Assembly: GCA_008729055.1 (NCBI GenBank)
Contig: SDUX01000010.1
Span: forward strand, 2,309,090-2,373,089
Length of the DNA stretch: 64,000 nucleotides
Direction: 5' to 3'
Origin: Pyropia haitanensis
Lineage: Eukaryota; Rhodophyta; Bangiophyceae; Bangiales; Bangiaceae
Positions 33,328-45,022 of the stretch are shown here, in pieces. Within the stretch, counting starts at the first letter, position 1. Every line of letters starts with the position of its first letter. The position numbers and the translations under genes are program-made. The notes below the pieces were generated by a model, which saw nothing but the letters and a program-made list of their open reading frames with translations, did no database searches and was not told the origin of the DNA.

Positions 33328-33439
33328 CGTCCCGCCGCGTCGCGGCCGCCGCGGCCGTCCCGCCGCGTCGCGGCCGCCGCGGCCGTCCCGCCGCGTCGCG
33401 GCCGCCGCGGCCGTCCCGCCGCGTCGCGGCCGCCGCGCC
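33328..33439. repeat. 28-bp tandem repeat, four copies
   Basis: Four adjacent copies of a 28-bp unit beginning CGTCCCGCCGCGTCGCGGCC, nearly identical to one another. The array ends directly at the T22 run. Confidence 0.85.
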
Positions 33440-33441
33440 CG

Positions 33442-33463
33442 TTTTTTTTTTTTTTTTTTTTTT
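33442..33463. repeat. T22 homopolymer
   Basis: Twenty-two T immediately after the 28-bp array, striking in DNA of this GC content. It could be a retroposon tail in reverse orientation or a nucleosome-free tract. Confidence 0.85.
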
Positions 33464-33851
33464 GCCGGCGCCCGCGTGTGTCCCGCCGCTGCGCCGCGGG
33501 CGTCGGCGGCGCCGCCCGCCGCCGCCGTCGTGGCGTGGAGCCGCGGCGGTAGCCCCCCCCCGCCGCCGGGGGGCGTCACTGCGGCGGCGGCGCGCCCTGC
33601 TCGGCCCGCCCCGTCTGGTCGCCCACTGTCCCCGCCGCCCCGTCCCGGCTCCCCCAACCGCCGCCGCCGCCTCTCCCCAGCAGTGTGCACGCCGCCCGCT
33701 CCGCCCCTGCCCCTTCACCTCCCTTTTTCTTTTATCGCGCCCTCTCCCCCCCCCTGTTTGCAGTTCCTTCCCGTTTTGTTCCCTCTCTCCCCGTTTCCTC
33801 CCGCTCCTTGTGCCGCCCCCGCCGCCGCCCCCTCTGCACCGGTGGTGGCGC

Positions 33852-34536
33852 ATGGCGGCGGGCGGCGACCCCCCCCCCCCCCCCCCCCTTGCCATCCCCC
33901 CCCTCACCCGCTGCACCGACGGGCGACCGACGATCGCCGTCGACCTGGACGAGGTGCTCGCGCCCTTCCTCCCCCCCCTCATTGACTGGCACAACGCCGC
34001 CGCCGGCGTTGGCCACACGCTCGCCGACTTCCGCTCCTACCGCTTTGCCGACGCGTGGGGCGGCACCGACGCGGACGCGACGGCGGTCGTCGAGGCGTGG
34101 TTCGCGACGGGCGCCCTGTCGCGGCTGCCCCCGCTGGCGGGTGCCGTCGACGGCGTCGCCGCCCTCCGCGACCGCGGCGCGCGGCTGGTCGTGGTCACGT
34201 CGCGGCAGGCGGCGGTGGCGGCCGAGACGGCCGCCTGGCTCGCCGCCACCTTCCCGGGCGCGTTTGAGGGGCTGGGCTGTGGCAACGCGTGGGGGCGCTC
34301 GGGCGGCCGGGCGTCCAAGCGGGAGCTGTGCGCCGCGGCGGGCGCGGCGCTGCTGGTGGATGACAACCCGGCCTACTGTGCCGAGGTGGCGTGCCCGGCC
34401 GTGTGCTTTGACCTGGGGGGGGGGTACGGCTGGTCCAAGGGGGGGGGTGGGGGGGGGGCGCGCCCACAGCTGGGAGGAGGTCGTCGCGGCGGCGGATAAG
34501 CTCGTGTGGGGGCGGGGGGGGGGGGGGGGGGGCTGA
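33852..34536 (+). CDS. HAD-superfamily hydrolase-like protein (5'-nucleotidase/phosphatase type)
   Basis: The ATG at 33852 starts a protein of about 225 residues. HAD motif I is IAVDLDEVL, with the nucleophile Asp and the second Asp two residues later. Motif II is VVVTSR, with its Ser/Thr. Motif III/IV is LLVDDNP, with the acidic pair that holds Mg2+. A basic residue for motif III is supplied by SKRELC. Small proteins of this shape include deoxynucleotidases and uncharacterised plant HAD proteins; the substrate is not predictable. A frame change in the G runs at 34415-34424 or 34439-34458 is needed to reach a sensible C-terminus (HSWEEVVAAADKLVWG), ending at 34536. There is no convincing transit peptide. 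Confidence 0.8.
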
Positions 34537-34636
34537 CGCGGGTGTCCCACCGCCAGCTGAGAAAACAAGACGGCGGCGGGCTGGCACGTCCACGCGTGTC
34601 TGTAGGATTGTCCTTTGCCGCCCCGGCCCCGCCTGT

Positions 34637-34658
34637 GGGGGGGGGGGGGGGGGGGGGG
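34637..34658. repeat. G22 homopolymer
   Basis: Twenty-two G just downstream of the HAD-like gene, in the 3' interval between two convergent genes (34537-34915), which otherwise shows no feature. Confidence 0.85.
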
Positions 34659-34915
34659 TGGGTCGCGCGGTACCGGCAGCCGCGCTGACGGCAGCGGCGG
34701 CGGCTGTGTTGGCGCGGCTGCGGTGACCGGGCTGGCCTTGCACCCGCGTGTGGGTCTCGGCGGCAAAATAGACGGCCAGGGCGGCCGCCGCGGGTGGCAA
34801 GTCCGCTCCCCCCGCAGGCGATGCCCGTCCCCCCCTCCCTGCCCGTTCCTCCATCACTGCCCGTCGTTTCCTGCCTGCCCGCCCCTCCATCCCTGCCTGT
34901 CCACGCCCTTTCCGC

Positions 34916-35104
34916 TTACTGCCGCCTCCTCCCACCTCCCGCCCCTCCCGCTCCGCCCCCTCCGTCACCCCCTACAAACAGCAGCGCAGGCAGCACCTCC
35001 GCCTCGTAGCGCCTGTAGAGCACACACAAGACGGCGTCGACTGCGTCGGCAAACGCGTAGCGGTCGTCCAGCAGGCCGCCGCCGCCACCAACGTCACCGC
35101 CATT

Positions 35105-35143
<39 letters not shown>

Positions 35144-35161
35144 GCCATCGTCGCCGCCAAT

Positions 35162-35196
<35 letters not shown>

Positions 35197-35833
35197 CGCC
35201 GTCGCTGGTCGCCCGCCCCCCGTCCCCCCCCGTGGCGGCACCGGCCAGCGCCACCTCCCGCACGTCCTCCACCACCTCGGCCGCCACCGCGGCGGGCGTG
35301 TCGGCATCGTTGAGCAGCGCGGCGGTCTGCTCCAGCAGCCCCCCCGGTGCCCACGGCTCGCCGTCGCCGCCATCACCGTCGCCGCCATCACTGCCGCCAT
35401 CACCGTCGCCGCCATCACTGCCGCCGTCGCCGCTGCTGCCGCTGCCGCTGCCGCCACCGCCACGGTCGGTGGGTGTGGTGGCGGTGGTGGTGCCCGACGC
35501 GGCCGCCACCACCGCCGCCGCGACCGCCGCGACCGCCGCGGACCGCACGGTCGGCAGCGGGAACTCGAGCGCGAGGCCCAGCCCCGCCGCCGCCGACGCG
35601 GGCGTCAGCCGCGGCGCGAGCGCCGCCGCCACCGCGCCCGCCAGCGCGTCGGTGCCGGCGGCGCCGGTGGGGGCCGCCGCTGGAGGAGCGCCCCCGCCGC
35701 CCGCGGGGGGGGGCGCCCGCGACACGAGCAGCAGCATCTCGCCGACGGTGAGGAGGCGGGCGAGGCCGTCAAAGTCGGCGGGCGTCAGGGGGGGGGACGC
35801 GGTGGCGCCAGCGCCGGTGGCGGCGCCAGCGCC

Positions 35834-35867
<34 letters not shown>

Positions 35868-36285
35868 TTTCCCGCCGCCCGCAGGCGCCCCGTGTAGAGA
35901 AAGTGGAGCACCTGCGCAAAGACCGCCGGTGGCACGTCGCGGAGCAAAAACTCCACGGGCGGTCGCCGCCCGCCAGCCGCCTTGCCGTCGACGCCCCCCC
36001 CAGGTAGGCCGCCGCCGCCGCCATCGCCGCCACTGCTGCTGCCGTTGCTGCCGCCGTCATCCCCCTCCCCCTCCTCTTTCCGGGTGGCAAACCGGCGGGC
36101 CGCCACAAAGTACTCACACCGGTCCAGGATGGCGGTGTGGCAGGGAAAGACCACCCCCCCGGCCGTCACTACCGCCGCGTCGGTGGCGAGCGCGGCGGGT
36201 GACAGCAGCGGGTCCACCGTCGGGGTCGCCCACAGGCCCGCCACGCCATCATCGTCGGCGCCCTCGCCCGACGGCGTGCGCGAGC

Positions 36286-36318
<33 letters not shown>

Positions 36319-36819
36319 ACGACGCGGCCGCCGCGGCGATGAGCGCCTCGGCCACCTCGGCCATCCCCGCCCGCACGTCATCGCCCGGGATGGAGAGCAG
36401 GACGAGGCGCCCCCCCCCCACCCCCCCCCCCCGCCCCCGCAGCACCGACCGCACCACCGCCGCGTGCTTGGCCTGCCGCGTCCGCGCCTCGAGGGCGGCC
36501 TGCGCGGCAACCGCGGCGGCGACCGCGGCGCAGCCCACGCCCCGCGCGGCGGCGACCAGCGACGCCGCGTCGCCGCCGGCGGGCACGTCCACAAAGCCAC
36601 CGTACGCCCACTCGAGGAGCGCCGCCGCGGCGGCCGGCGTCAGCGCCGCGCGGCGGAGCGGCACGGCCGCGGCGGCCGCCCAGCGGCCGGCGAGGCGGCG
36701 GCGGAGGCCGGGCAGCCGCCCGGCGAGGACAAACCGGTGCACGTGCAGCGGCACCCCGTGGACGGTGAGGGTCAGGTCCGCCCCGCTACCGGCCGGTGGG
36801 TGGGCGGCGGCGGCGGTTC

Positions 36820-36857
<38 letters not shown>

Positions 36858-37564
36858 TTGGCGGCACCCGCCGCCGCGGAGCGGCCGGCGGGCCCACCAT
36901 CCGGGTTGGCCGCCCCCCACAGCCGCCGCAGGTGCGCGACCGCCGGCGCCTCCCCCCGCGGCCGCACGCGGTGGGTATAGTCGAGCAGCACCGCCTGCAC
37001 CTGCGCGGACAGGGCGGCGTAAAAGATGCGCTCGCCGTCAAACGAGGCCGCGTCGCACGCGGCGCCGCCGTCGAGGAGCGCCCGCACGGCCGGCACGTGG
37101 CCGCAGAGGCTCGCATAGTAGAGCGGCGTCGCGTCCCACTCGTCCCGCGCGTTGACGTCCGCGCCGGCGGCGAGGAGGGCGGCCAGGCGCGGCGTGTCGC
37201 CGACGCGCGCCCACGAGTGGAGGGGGTGGCCGTCGGCGAGGAGCGCCGCCGCGGCGGGAGCGCCGCCGCCGCCGCCACTGCCGTCGCCACTGACGACCGC
37301 CGCGGTGATGCGCACCGGCGGGGGCGACGGCGTGGCGGCGCCGGCGCGCGGCGGCCGCGCCGCCGCGGCGGCCGCCGCTGCCGCCGACGCCGCCGCGTCG
37401 ACGGGCGTGCCGGCGGCTGGCGCGGCCGGCAGCCGCGCCTCCACGGCAGCGGGCGCAACATAGACGGTGCCCTCAGAAAAGAGGGGCATCTCTGCTGCCG
37501 CGTCGGCATCGTCGGCGTCGGGGGGGGCGGCCGCGGCCGCGGCGGGCGGCGGCGGGTCGGCCAT
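34916..37564 (-). CDS. ABTB1: ANK-BTB-BTB protein (ABTB1/BPOZ-like)
   Basis: An uninterrupted 882-residue ORF from ATG 37564. After an Ala-rich start come two to three ankyrin repeats at about residues 113-195 (GDTPRLAALLAAGADVNARD; ATPLYYASLCGHVPAVRALL). The first BTB domain follows at about 255-350 (DLTLTVHGVPLHVHRFVLAG; LLEWAYGGFVDVP). The second lies at about 465-590 (DAAVVTAGGVVFPCHTAILD; EYFVAARRF; VFAQVLHFLYTGRL). This ankyrin plus tandem BTB order is that of ABTB1/BPOZ proteins, which act as cullin-3 adaptors and bind elongation factor 1A in animals and fungi. Poly-Gly, poly-Ala and Asp/Gly repeats fill the linkers. Unlike its neighbours, the frame stays intact across C10-C14 runs near 36408-36436. 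Confidence 0.85.
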
Positions 37565-39460
37565 GGCCGGCCGCGACGGGGGGGCCAGCGCGCAGTGACA
37601 CCCGCGGGGGGGGGGGGGGGAGAGGACGTGCCGCCGTCGCTACTGCACCGTCGTTGACCCGGCTCGGCCGCTTGACCTGGCGTTCATCGCCGCCTTCCGC
37701 CCCCAGAGACGTAGTGCAAGTCTCGTTGGTGTCCTCCAGCACAGTGCACGCCAACGCCGGACCCTCCGGCTGAAGCGTTTTTCGGCCAAAGTGGACACGA
37801 GCGAAGGGGTGCTAACGACCCGCGGCAGGGGAATGAGGAGCTGCGCGGCAGTACCCTTGCAGTCGGCCTTGTCCCCCAAGTAAAAGCCTCGACCGCACGT
37901 GCAAGTAGGGCACAGCGCAACTCCAAAGCATTGCAGGCGACACAGGAATGTCTCGGAGCAGTTCCATGGCAGGACAGACTGTCGGGTCGACACGATCGAT
38001 TTGGTGCCAAGGGGCCAGATTTGAGTGGAACGGCCGGGCCAGTGTGGCCCGAACCGCCCGTCGATCGGACACGGGCGCCAGATAAGGCGTCGGCGTGTTC
38101 CCCACCGTGCCGCCCCATCCGCACCCGTCACCACCGACATCACGCACATCTTTTCCGTCGTTTTCCAAACGCCGGACTCAAGGTACGTTTTTGCGCCCTC
38201 GCTTGGATGTCGTGGGACCGTTGCCACGGGGGAGGTGTTTCCTCTCTGCGCAATTGTGGATTGGGGAACGGAGTGGCATAGCCGCGCTCGGTACAGCTGT
38301 AGCCGCGTGGTGGCATCGAGCATACGTGGTCATCGAGGCACCTTTTGTGGGCTTATCCGTCTTGCGTACAGGTACCTGCTTTATTGGGGTGTCGAGCGTG
38401 TGTTCTAACGATCGCATGTGATGATGGATCGTTACCGGTGTTGACGTTTTTCTTCCTGCTTCCTCGTTTTGCTGGTTACAGATGCGCGGGAAGTGGAAGA
38501 AAAAGCGCATGCGCCGTCTGAAGCGGAAGCGCAGGCGCATGCGGGCGCGCTCGAAGTAAGCGCCTACCCTCTACCCGTAAGCGCCATCATCTACCACTTG
38601 CGCCAAGCACGCGGGCGCGCTGGATCGCCAAGCCGCAGCGGATCTCGGCGGTGCGCTGCGCGTTGCAGCCGCCGCTAGGGAGCGCTACCACGCTTGCCGG
38701 ACCGTCTGTGGGCGTCGCAGCGGCCGGATGAAGGTCAGGTCGGGGGACCCCTGTGGGGTGACGCAACAAGGAGGCCGATTGGCCAGCTGCCCGCGCACGC
38801 ACGCGTGTGCGCGTGGGACGCCGGGCGCATCCCGTTCTTGTTGCTGCCCTGGAAATGGAACGATGGGTATCGCGCGATGGTTGTCGGCCTTGCTGCCGAC
38901 TGTTGTGCGGTCGGTGGCGTGTCGGTCGACGGCGAGCTGCTGATCTCGTTCTGGTGGAGGACTTTTTAGGGTGACGTTGTACGGGGTCCGTTTGGCCTCC
39001 TGCGACCTCTCGCGCCTTTTGCATGTTTTTTTTTTTCTCTCTGCATGATCATCTTGTGTGGTCGCGTGCCGCACCAGGGCAGAACGCTTTAAAGAGGTGT
39101 TGTCCTTTCTCTGTTTCACTCGGCTCATTGTCTGAGCCATGTCATGCAACGAGTGGCACAGTGCAGCAGCGTGCGTGCCAGTCCTGGCTATGTCCTGCTG
39201 CATGTTGTCGCACGGTTTCGCTCCCGACTCACCATGCGCCCGGAGCGTGCGTCCGCTATGCGCTCGAGTGTGTGTGCCATGCGCACGAGTGCGTCCATCG
39301 TGCACACGGAGTTCGTGCTCGCTGCGCACACGGAACGTGTGTCCGCGGCAAGGATATCACGGAGAATGCTGCCTGTGTCGCGCATCCCCGCGTGTCAACT
39401 GTGCCGGACATCGCGGTCACCTTGACACGGTCTCCTCCGCTCGCGTGCCCAACGGGTGAG
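37565..39460. other. Intergenic, lower GC, no gene recognised
   Basis: 37650-38400 has a moderately balanced minus-strand frame (37640-38323, Cys-rich in its middle) without a known domain. 38400-39460 is notably AT- and T-richer with frames of mixed composition. 39230-39350 carries imperfect GTGCGCAC-like repeats. Confidence 0.4.
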
Positions 39461-40013
39461 TTTTGTTTGTCGGGCTCCATACGAAGGGGCTATGCTGCAG
39501 CAACAACGCCATGGGCGCTTCTCGATGATGCCTGCACAGCCAGGTGCATGGCCACGACAGGGGACCAAGGCAACCCCCCCAGCGACACGTCGGGGCGACC
39601 AACCCCCCACCCCCCCCCCACCAAACCCTGCCTCCATAACCCAAGGACTCACTCCTGGATCCCATCACTGGACGCTGAACGTGGCATGCACCCCCCCGCC
39701 GCCCCCCTATCCTCCCACGCCACTACCCGTCCGTCAACCTCGACGGGACGTTGCGGGGGAAAGGGAACGAGGGCGGAGCCCGCGTCTGCCGGCGCGTCGG
39801 CATTGCCGCCCCCATCCCCCGGCACGCACACACCACCGCCAGTCCTCACCCGCGGCGCCGCCGCGGCGACGCGGCAAACGGCCGCCACCGCCACACCCGA
39901 CCCGCCGACGCCGCCGACACCACCGCCGCCCGCCGCTCGCCACCACGTCGTCGGCACGGGGCGGCGGCCGGCCGAGGACGCGCCGGCCCTGCCGGCGACC
40001 GCGCCGCGGTACA

Positions 40014-40049
<36 letters not shown>

Positions 40050-41042
40050 GCACCACCGCTGCCGCCGTGCGGCGGGCGGGAGCACCCCACCAGCCGCGCC
40101 GCCGGCACACCACCACCGCCCGCCCGCCGCCGCTGCCGCCGCCGCTGCCGCCGCCGCCACCGCCGCCTCCGCCGCCACCACTGTCACCGGCGACGGGACA
40201 GGGCGCCACGCCCCACACCCATTGCATACGCGGCGCGGCGGGCCACGAAACCCTTCTTCCGCTCAGCGCACCTGTCCGTGTGGGTGCGTGCAGGGTGGGG
40301 GCGGGCACCCGCCCCGGCCCCGCCATCCCCCCCCCCCTCCCAAAGTCACTCCCGCTCACTACGATCCCCAGCCTCCCATCCGCAATTCCCGCTTCCTGCC
40401 CCCCGCCCACCTCCCCCCCACCTGCCCACCCACCCCAACCTCTCCCGCACCCGCCCACCCACCTCATCCTCCGCTCCCCCACCAGTCTGCCCGCCCATTC
40501 CGTAGGCGCGCCTGCTCCGCAGGAAGCAGAGGCGAAGAAAGAGGGCGAGCACGGCGGGGAATGCGACCCCCCACGGACCAGCAGAGGGGTTCTGGCGGGG
40601 GGCGGAGACGGGGTGGCGTGAGGACTAGGTGGCGAGGGGTGAGGAGCGCGGCCGGGCGGCCGAGGCGCGGACGATGAGCTAGTGGCAGGCGGCGTGGCGG
40701 GCGCGGCGACTGGGCCGTGACCTCGACCAGCGGGATCCGCCCACGTGGCGGAGATCGGTGCGCCCGCCAGAGCGGCCCGACGGCGGCGGTGCCGGCACGC
40801 CCCACGCAGCGACCGTCGTCGGGGGCGCTCCTCCCCGCAGACGCTCTGCCTACGGGCACGTGCTGCCACCCCCCCCACGCCGTCGTGCGCTCGACCATCG
40901 CCCGCGGGTGGGCCTCCCCCTGTCGTCTCCTGCCGAAGCGTTCAACGCCCGCCGGTGGCCAGTCTTCCTCCCGACGCCGTCGCGTCTTGCCCGCGCCGCC
41001 CGCCCCACCGTCCGCCGTCCGTGGCGGCTGGCGTGACGCGCC
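39461..41042. other. Intergenic GC-rich, no gene recognised
   Basis: Triplet-rich sequence at 40010-40190 and C-rich sequence at 40310-40500. Long frames are open on both strands but without domains or balanced composition. Confidence 0.4.
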
Positions 41043-41943
41043 ATGGCGGCCGCGTCCCCCACCGCGGCGGCGGCGGCACGCCGGGCGCCGGCAGCGGCCG
41101 CGGCCGCCTTTCTTCCCCCCACCGCACCTGTCGTCCGTGAGGGAGGCTTGGCCGCGGCGCTCCCCCGGTCGCGGCTGGTCACGCGGCGCCCCCCCCCCCG
41201 GCGGCGCGGGCCGCGTCCGCCCCCCCCCACCTGCTCGGGCGTCAACGGGGGCCTCGTCTACGAGCTGGACATGACGGCCTTTCCCCCCCCCCTCGCGGCG
41301 GCCATCACGACCGTCCGCGAGGGCCCCGACTCCCCCTCTGCCCTCATCGAGTGCGCCGAGCGGATCGCCGCCGCGGACGACCCCGCCGCCCTCCCCGTCC
41401 TCGTCGACATCCTCGGCTACAACAACCCCATCGCGGCGGCCGTCGCGGTGCGCGCGCTGTCCCGCCCCGCCACCGCCGCCGCCGCGACGCCGCTGCTGCT
41501 GCAGGGCGTCGCGGCGTTCAACTACTCGGTCAATGCGTACGCGCTGCGGGCGCTCGGCGCGCTCCGCGACGGCGGCGTGGCGGGGGTGGTCACCGCCGCC
41601 GCGACGGGCGGGCCCATCCCGAATGTGCGGCGCGCGGCGGCGGCGGCGCTGGCGCGGCTGCACGTGGACGACGTGGGGGGGGTGTGGGCGACGCTGGGGG
41701 GGGTCGCCGCCGAGGCGGAGGGCGACTGGAGCGTGCGCTACGCGGCGGTGGCGGCGATGGAGGAGTTTGGGGTGCGGGGGGTGGGCGCGCTGGGGGGGGG
41801 GGGGAGGGGGGGGGGGCCGCACGCGACGCGGCGGTGGGCGTGCTGCGGGAGCTCGCGGGGGGGGGGGGACCGGCGGGCCCGTTGACGCGGTGGCGGCGCG
41901 GGCGCAGCTGGCGCTGATGGCCCTCGAGGGGGGGGAGGCGTGA
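41043..41943 (+). CDS. cpcF: CpcF-like phycobilin lyase subunit (HEAT/PBS-lyase repeats), plastid-targeted
   Basis: The E/F-type lyases attach phycocyanobilin to a cysteine of the phycocyanin alpha subunit; CpcF works as a partner of CpcE. The ATG at 41043 (CGCCATGG) opens an Ala/Arg-rich leader like a plastid transit peptide. From about residue 75 the protein follows the CpcF pattern of short HEAT repeats: ALPVLVDILGYNNPIAAAVA, then NYSVNAYALRALGALRDGG, then NVRRAAAAALARLH, then WSVRYAAVAAMEEFG. The next repeat (RDAAVGVLRELAG) and the C-terminus (AARAQLALMALEGGEA, ending at 41943) need frame changes in the G runs at 41792-41816 and at G12 41857-41868. It could instead be a CpeF- or NblB-like relative. 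A nuclear lyase of this kind points to a phycobilisome-bearing alga. Confidence 0.82.
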
Positions 41944-42367
41944 GGGGGGCGGCCCGCGGCGAGCGCCAGACAGGGGGGGGGGCGCGACCGCAGGGGGGGC
42001 GCGACGAGCAAAGACGGCGCTGGGGAAAGCAGACGCCGCCGTCGTCGCCGCCGCCGGCCGCCGCCGTTGGCACGCGGGCGGCGGGTCGCCGCCCCGCCGG
42101 CCGCCCGCACGCGCAGCGTGTCGCCCCCGTCGGCGGCTCGAGCGCTCGCGCTTCCCCCTCCCCCTCTACCACAAAAAAAAAGGAGCACCACCGCCGGTGG
42201 GGGCGTGCGCACAGGCGCGGCACCGCGTACCCCCCCCCATCCGCGGGTGGTGACGGCCGCCCCCATCCTGTCGCCCCCCTCCGCCGCCCGCCCCCAGTGG
42301 CGAGCCGTCCTCACCACCCGCGGCCATCCCTCGCGCAGACGCCCGCGGCCACCGGCGCCCGCCCCCC
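41944..42367. other. Intergenic between convergent genes
   Basis: G-rich then C-rich, with an A10 tract near 42172-42181. No coding signal recognised; the exact 3' end of the FZL gene on the other strand is uncertain here. Confidence 0.35.
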
Positions 42368-43012
42368 CTACGCCCCCGTTGCCCGCGTCGCCGCCCCCCC
42401 CCCCCCCACCGACGTGGGTGGCGGGGCCGTCGCGCCCGCTCCCCCCCCCCCCCCCGCCCCACCCGCGCGCGCACCGCCGCCAGCTCCCCCCCCGCCAGCC
42501 GCAGGGCCTCCCCATGCGCCGCCACCGCCGCCCGCCGGGCGGCCGTATCCGCCGCAAACGCCGCCACCGCGCGCCGCACCGCCGCCGCGTGGCGGGCCGT
42601 CCCCGCCGCCACCCGCCCGCGGGTGGCGGCGCCCAGCTCCCGCCGCAGCGCGTCGACGCGCGCCCGCACCGCCGCGCGCAGCGCGCGGCGGCGGTGCGGC
42701 AGCAGCAGCAGCCCCGCGGTGGCGGCGGCCGCGACGCCCGTCGCGCCGGTCGCGTCGAGGGCGGCGGCAGAGGTGAGGACGCCGAGCGCGCCGGCGGCGC
42801 CGAGGCCGACCGCGCCCGTCGCGGCGGCCGCCGCGGCGACCGACTCGCCGACGCGGGCGGGGGAGACGGCCGCCGCGTAGTCGGCGGCAAAGGGGGAGGC
42901 GGCGTCGGTGAGGGCCGCCAGCGACGCCTGCCGCGGGTCGGGGGGGGGTGCGCGCCGGGGGGGGGGCGCTGCCGGCGGCAAAGCCGCTGCCGCTGCCGCC
43001 ACCGCCGCCGCT

Positions 43013-43059
<47 letters not shown>

Positions 43060-44911
43060 GGCCGTGGATGCTTTCCGCAATGGCGGTCACCGAGGCGTCG
43101 ACGGCGGCGAGCGCCGCGGACGCTGCCGCCGTGGCGGCCGCGTCGCCCCCCCCCCCCCCCCCCCGCCGCCGGCGGCCGTGTCGGCGGCGCGGCGCGCAAA
43201 GATGGCGCGCACGTCGGCCCACGCGGCGTCCTCCCGCCACGCCACGTAGGCGCCAAAGCGGGCGGTCGCGTCGCGCACCCGCTCCGCCGTCGTGCCGACC
43301 ACCTCCCGCTCGTACGCGGCCGCGACCGCCCCCGCCGCCAGCTGCCGCACGTTCCCCAGCGTCACGTGGGAGGCAAAAAAGGCGTCGGAGCGGGTGAGCA
43401 GCCGCAGCAGCAGGTTGTCCACCGCGTCCACGTGGCCGTCGGTCGCGCGCGCCACGTCCGCCGCGGCCGCCGCGAGGGCGCCGTCGACCGCCGCGACGGC
43501 GGCCGCGTCGGCGGCCGCGACGTCCGCCGCGGCGTCGACGGCGGCGGCGTAGCGGCGGTGGAGGGTCTCCCCGACCGCGGCGGAGGCGTCGAGCTTGAGC
43601 GCCAGCCGCTCGCGGCTGTCGAGCGTCGTCGTCACAAACGCCTCAAACGCGCCAAAGCGGGAGCGCGCCCACAGGTCCGCCGCGGCGGCGTCGTCGCCCG
43701 CGGCGGCGGCCGCCTTGGCCGCCAGCGCCGCCCGTGCCGACAGCGGGAACACCCGCGGGGCGGTGCCGAGCAGCACCCGCGACCGGTCGGCGACGTAGGC
43801 GAGCACCGCGTCGAGGCTGCCCGGCTCGGCGGCGTCGAGGAGGTCCACCTTGTTCAGCACCACCACGACGGCCTTGCCCCACGCGCGGATGCTCGCCAGG
43901 AAGGCGCGCTCCGACTCGGAAAAGGGCCGCTCCGCGGACGTGACAAAGAGGACGAGGTCGGCGAGCGGCACAAACGCGCGCGTGCGCGCCTCGTGCTCCC
44001 GGTCGAGCGCGTTGGTGCCGGGCGTGTCCACCAGCTGCACGTGGGAGAGCCACGGCGCGTGGAGGGCGAGCTTCACCGCCTGGCCCGTGTGGTCCGTGCC
44101 GGCCGTGACGGGCGCCGCGGAGCCCGAGGGGGGCGCCGCCGCCCCCTCCCCCCTCTCGGCGGCGGATCCTGCCGCCGCGGGCGCCCCGTCACGGGCATCC
44201 CCCCCCCTTGCCCCCCCCCCCGCAACCCCCCCCGCGTGCTGCACGACCGTCACCTCTGCGGTCGTCGGCGTTGGCCCCGACGGCAGCAGCGCCCCCCCCA
44301 GCAGCACGTTGAGCAGCGCGCTCTTGCCCGCGTTCCACTCGCCCACCGTCACGAGCAGGAACACGCCGTTGGTCAGGCGCGCCACCTCGGCGCGCAGCAG
44401 CGCCAGGTCCGCGGCGGCGCCCGGCCCGCCCCCCGCCGTCGCGGCCGCCGCGACGGACGCGGCGAGCGGGCCCCGCGGGTCGGCCAGGCCCGCCACCGCG
44501 TCGGCGACGCGGGAGAGGGCGGCGGCAGAGGCGGATACGAGCGACGCGTCCGCGCCGGCGAGGGAGACGACCGCCCGGCGGGCGTCGGGGACGGGCAGGG
44601 GGGGGGGGGGGGACGAGGACCGCCGGAGGGGGGGGGGGGTCCCCGGGAGGAGAGGAGGAAGGGCATGGGGGGGGGAGTGCGCCGCCGACGGACGGCTGCG
44701 GAGCCGACGCTGCCGCCGGCGCTGCTGCCGCCGCCTTGGCCGCCGCCGGCGCTGCTGCCGCCGCCTTGGCCGCCGCCGCCGCCGCTGCCGCTGCCGCCGT
44801 CGCCCCCTTGACGGCCGCCGCGGTGCCTGCCGCGGGTGGCAGCTCCGCGGAGAGGCCGCGCGTGGCGCCGGCCCGAGCCGCCGCGGCCGGTAGCCAGCCG
44901 CCGGTCGCCCC

Positions 44912-44944
<33 letters not shown>

Positions 44945-45022
44945 GGAAGGGGCAGCCGCCGCGCGGCGGGCGGGCGCCCCCCCTCGGAGGAGGTGCCGCA
45001 CGGCGGGCACACGGGCGAGCAT
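42368..45022 (-). CDS. FZL: FZL-type dynamin-like GTPase (thylakoid remodelling), frame-broken at homopolymers
   Basis: Known FZL proteins are plastid dynamin-like GTPases that fuse or shape thylakoid membranes. From ATG 45022 the leader is Arg/Ala-rich without acids (MLARVPAVRHLLRGGAPARR), as in a transit peptide. The GTPase domain shows G1 VGEWNAGKSALLN, G2 Thr in TPTTAEVT, G3 DTPGTNALDREHEAR and G4 NKVDLLDAAEPGS. A long helical region follows, with a hydrophobic paddle-like segment (AVGLGAAGALGVLTSAAA; GVAAAATAGLLLLPHRRR), then a coiled coil. The frame changes at G15 44598-44612, C19 43146-43164 and the G runs at 42940-42966. A last change at C15 42441-42455 leaves the exact stop uncertain. 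All GTPase motifs are intact, so a functional gene is likely. Confidence 0.8.

Larger units (their letters stand above)
32770..33851. other. Intergenic with T tracts and a GC-rich minisatellite
   Basis: 32770-33000 is G-rich. 33070-33170 has three T-rich tracts, including about 20 T near 33150-33169, followed by a short CTG run. 33328-33463 holds a 28-bp tandem repeat and T22. 33680-33850 is pyrimidine-rich ahead of the next gene. No coding gene recognised. Confidence 0.5.

Noticed and set aside
37640..38323. Minus-strand frame with a Cys-containing stretch (CPTCTCGRGFYLGDK)
   Set aside because: No full domain, no homologous pattern I know, and a second frame reads equally well; possibly a decayed element but unsupported.
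38685..39329. Minus-strand 214-codon frame of balanced composition
   Set aside because: No domain, no transit or signal peptide, and it lies in an AT-richer intergenic stretch where chance frames look balanced.
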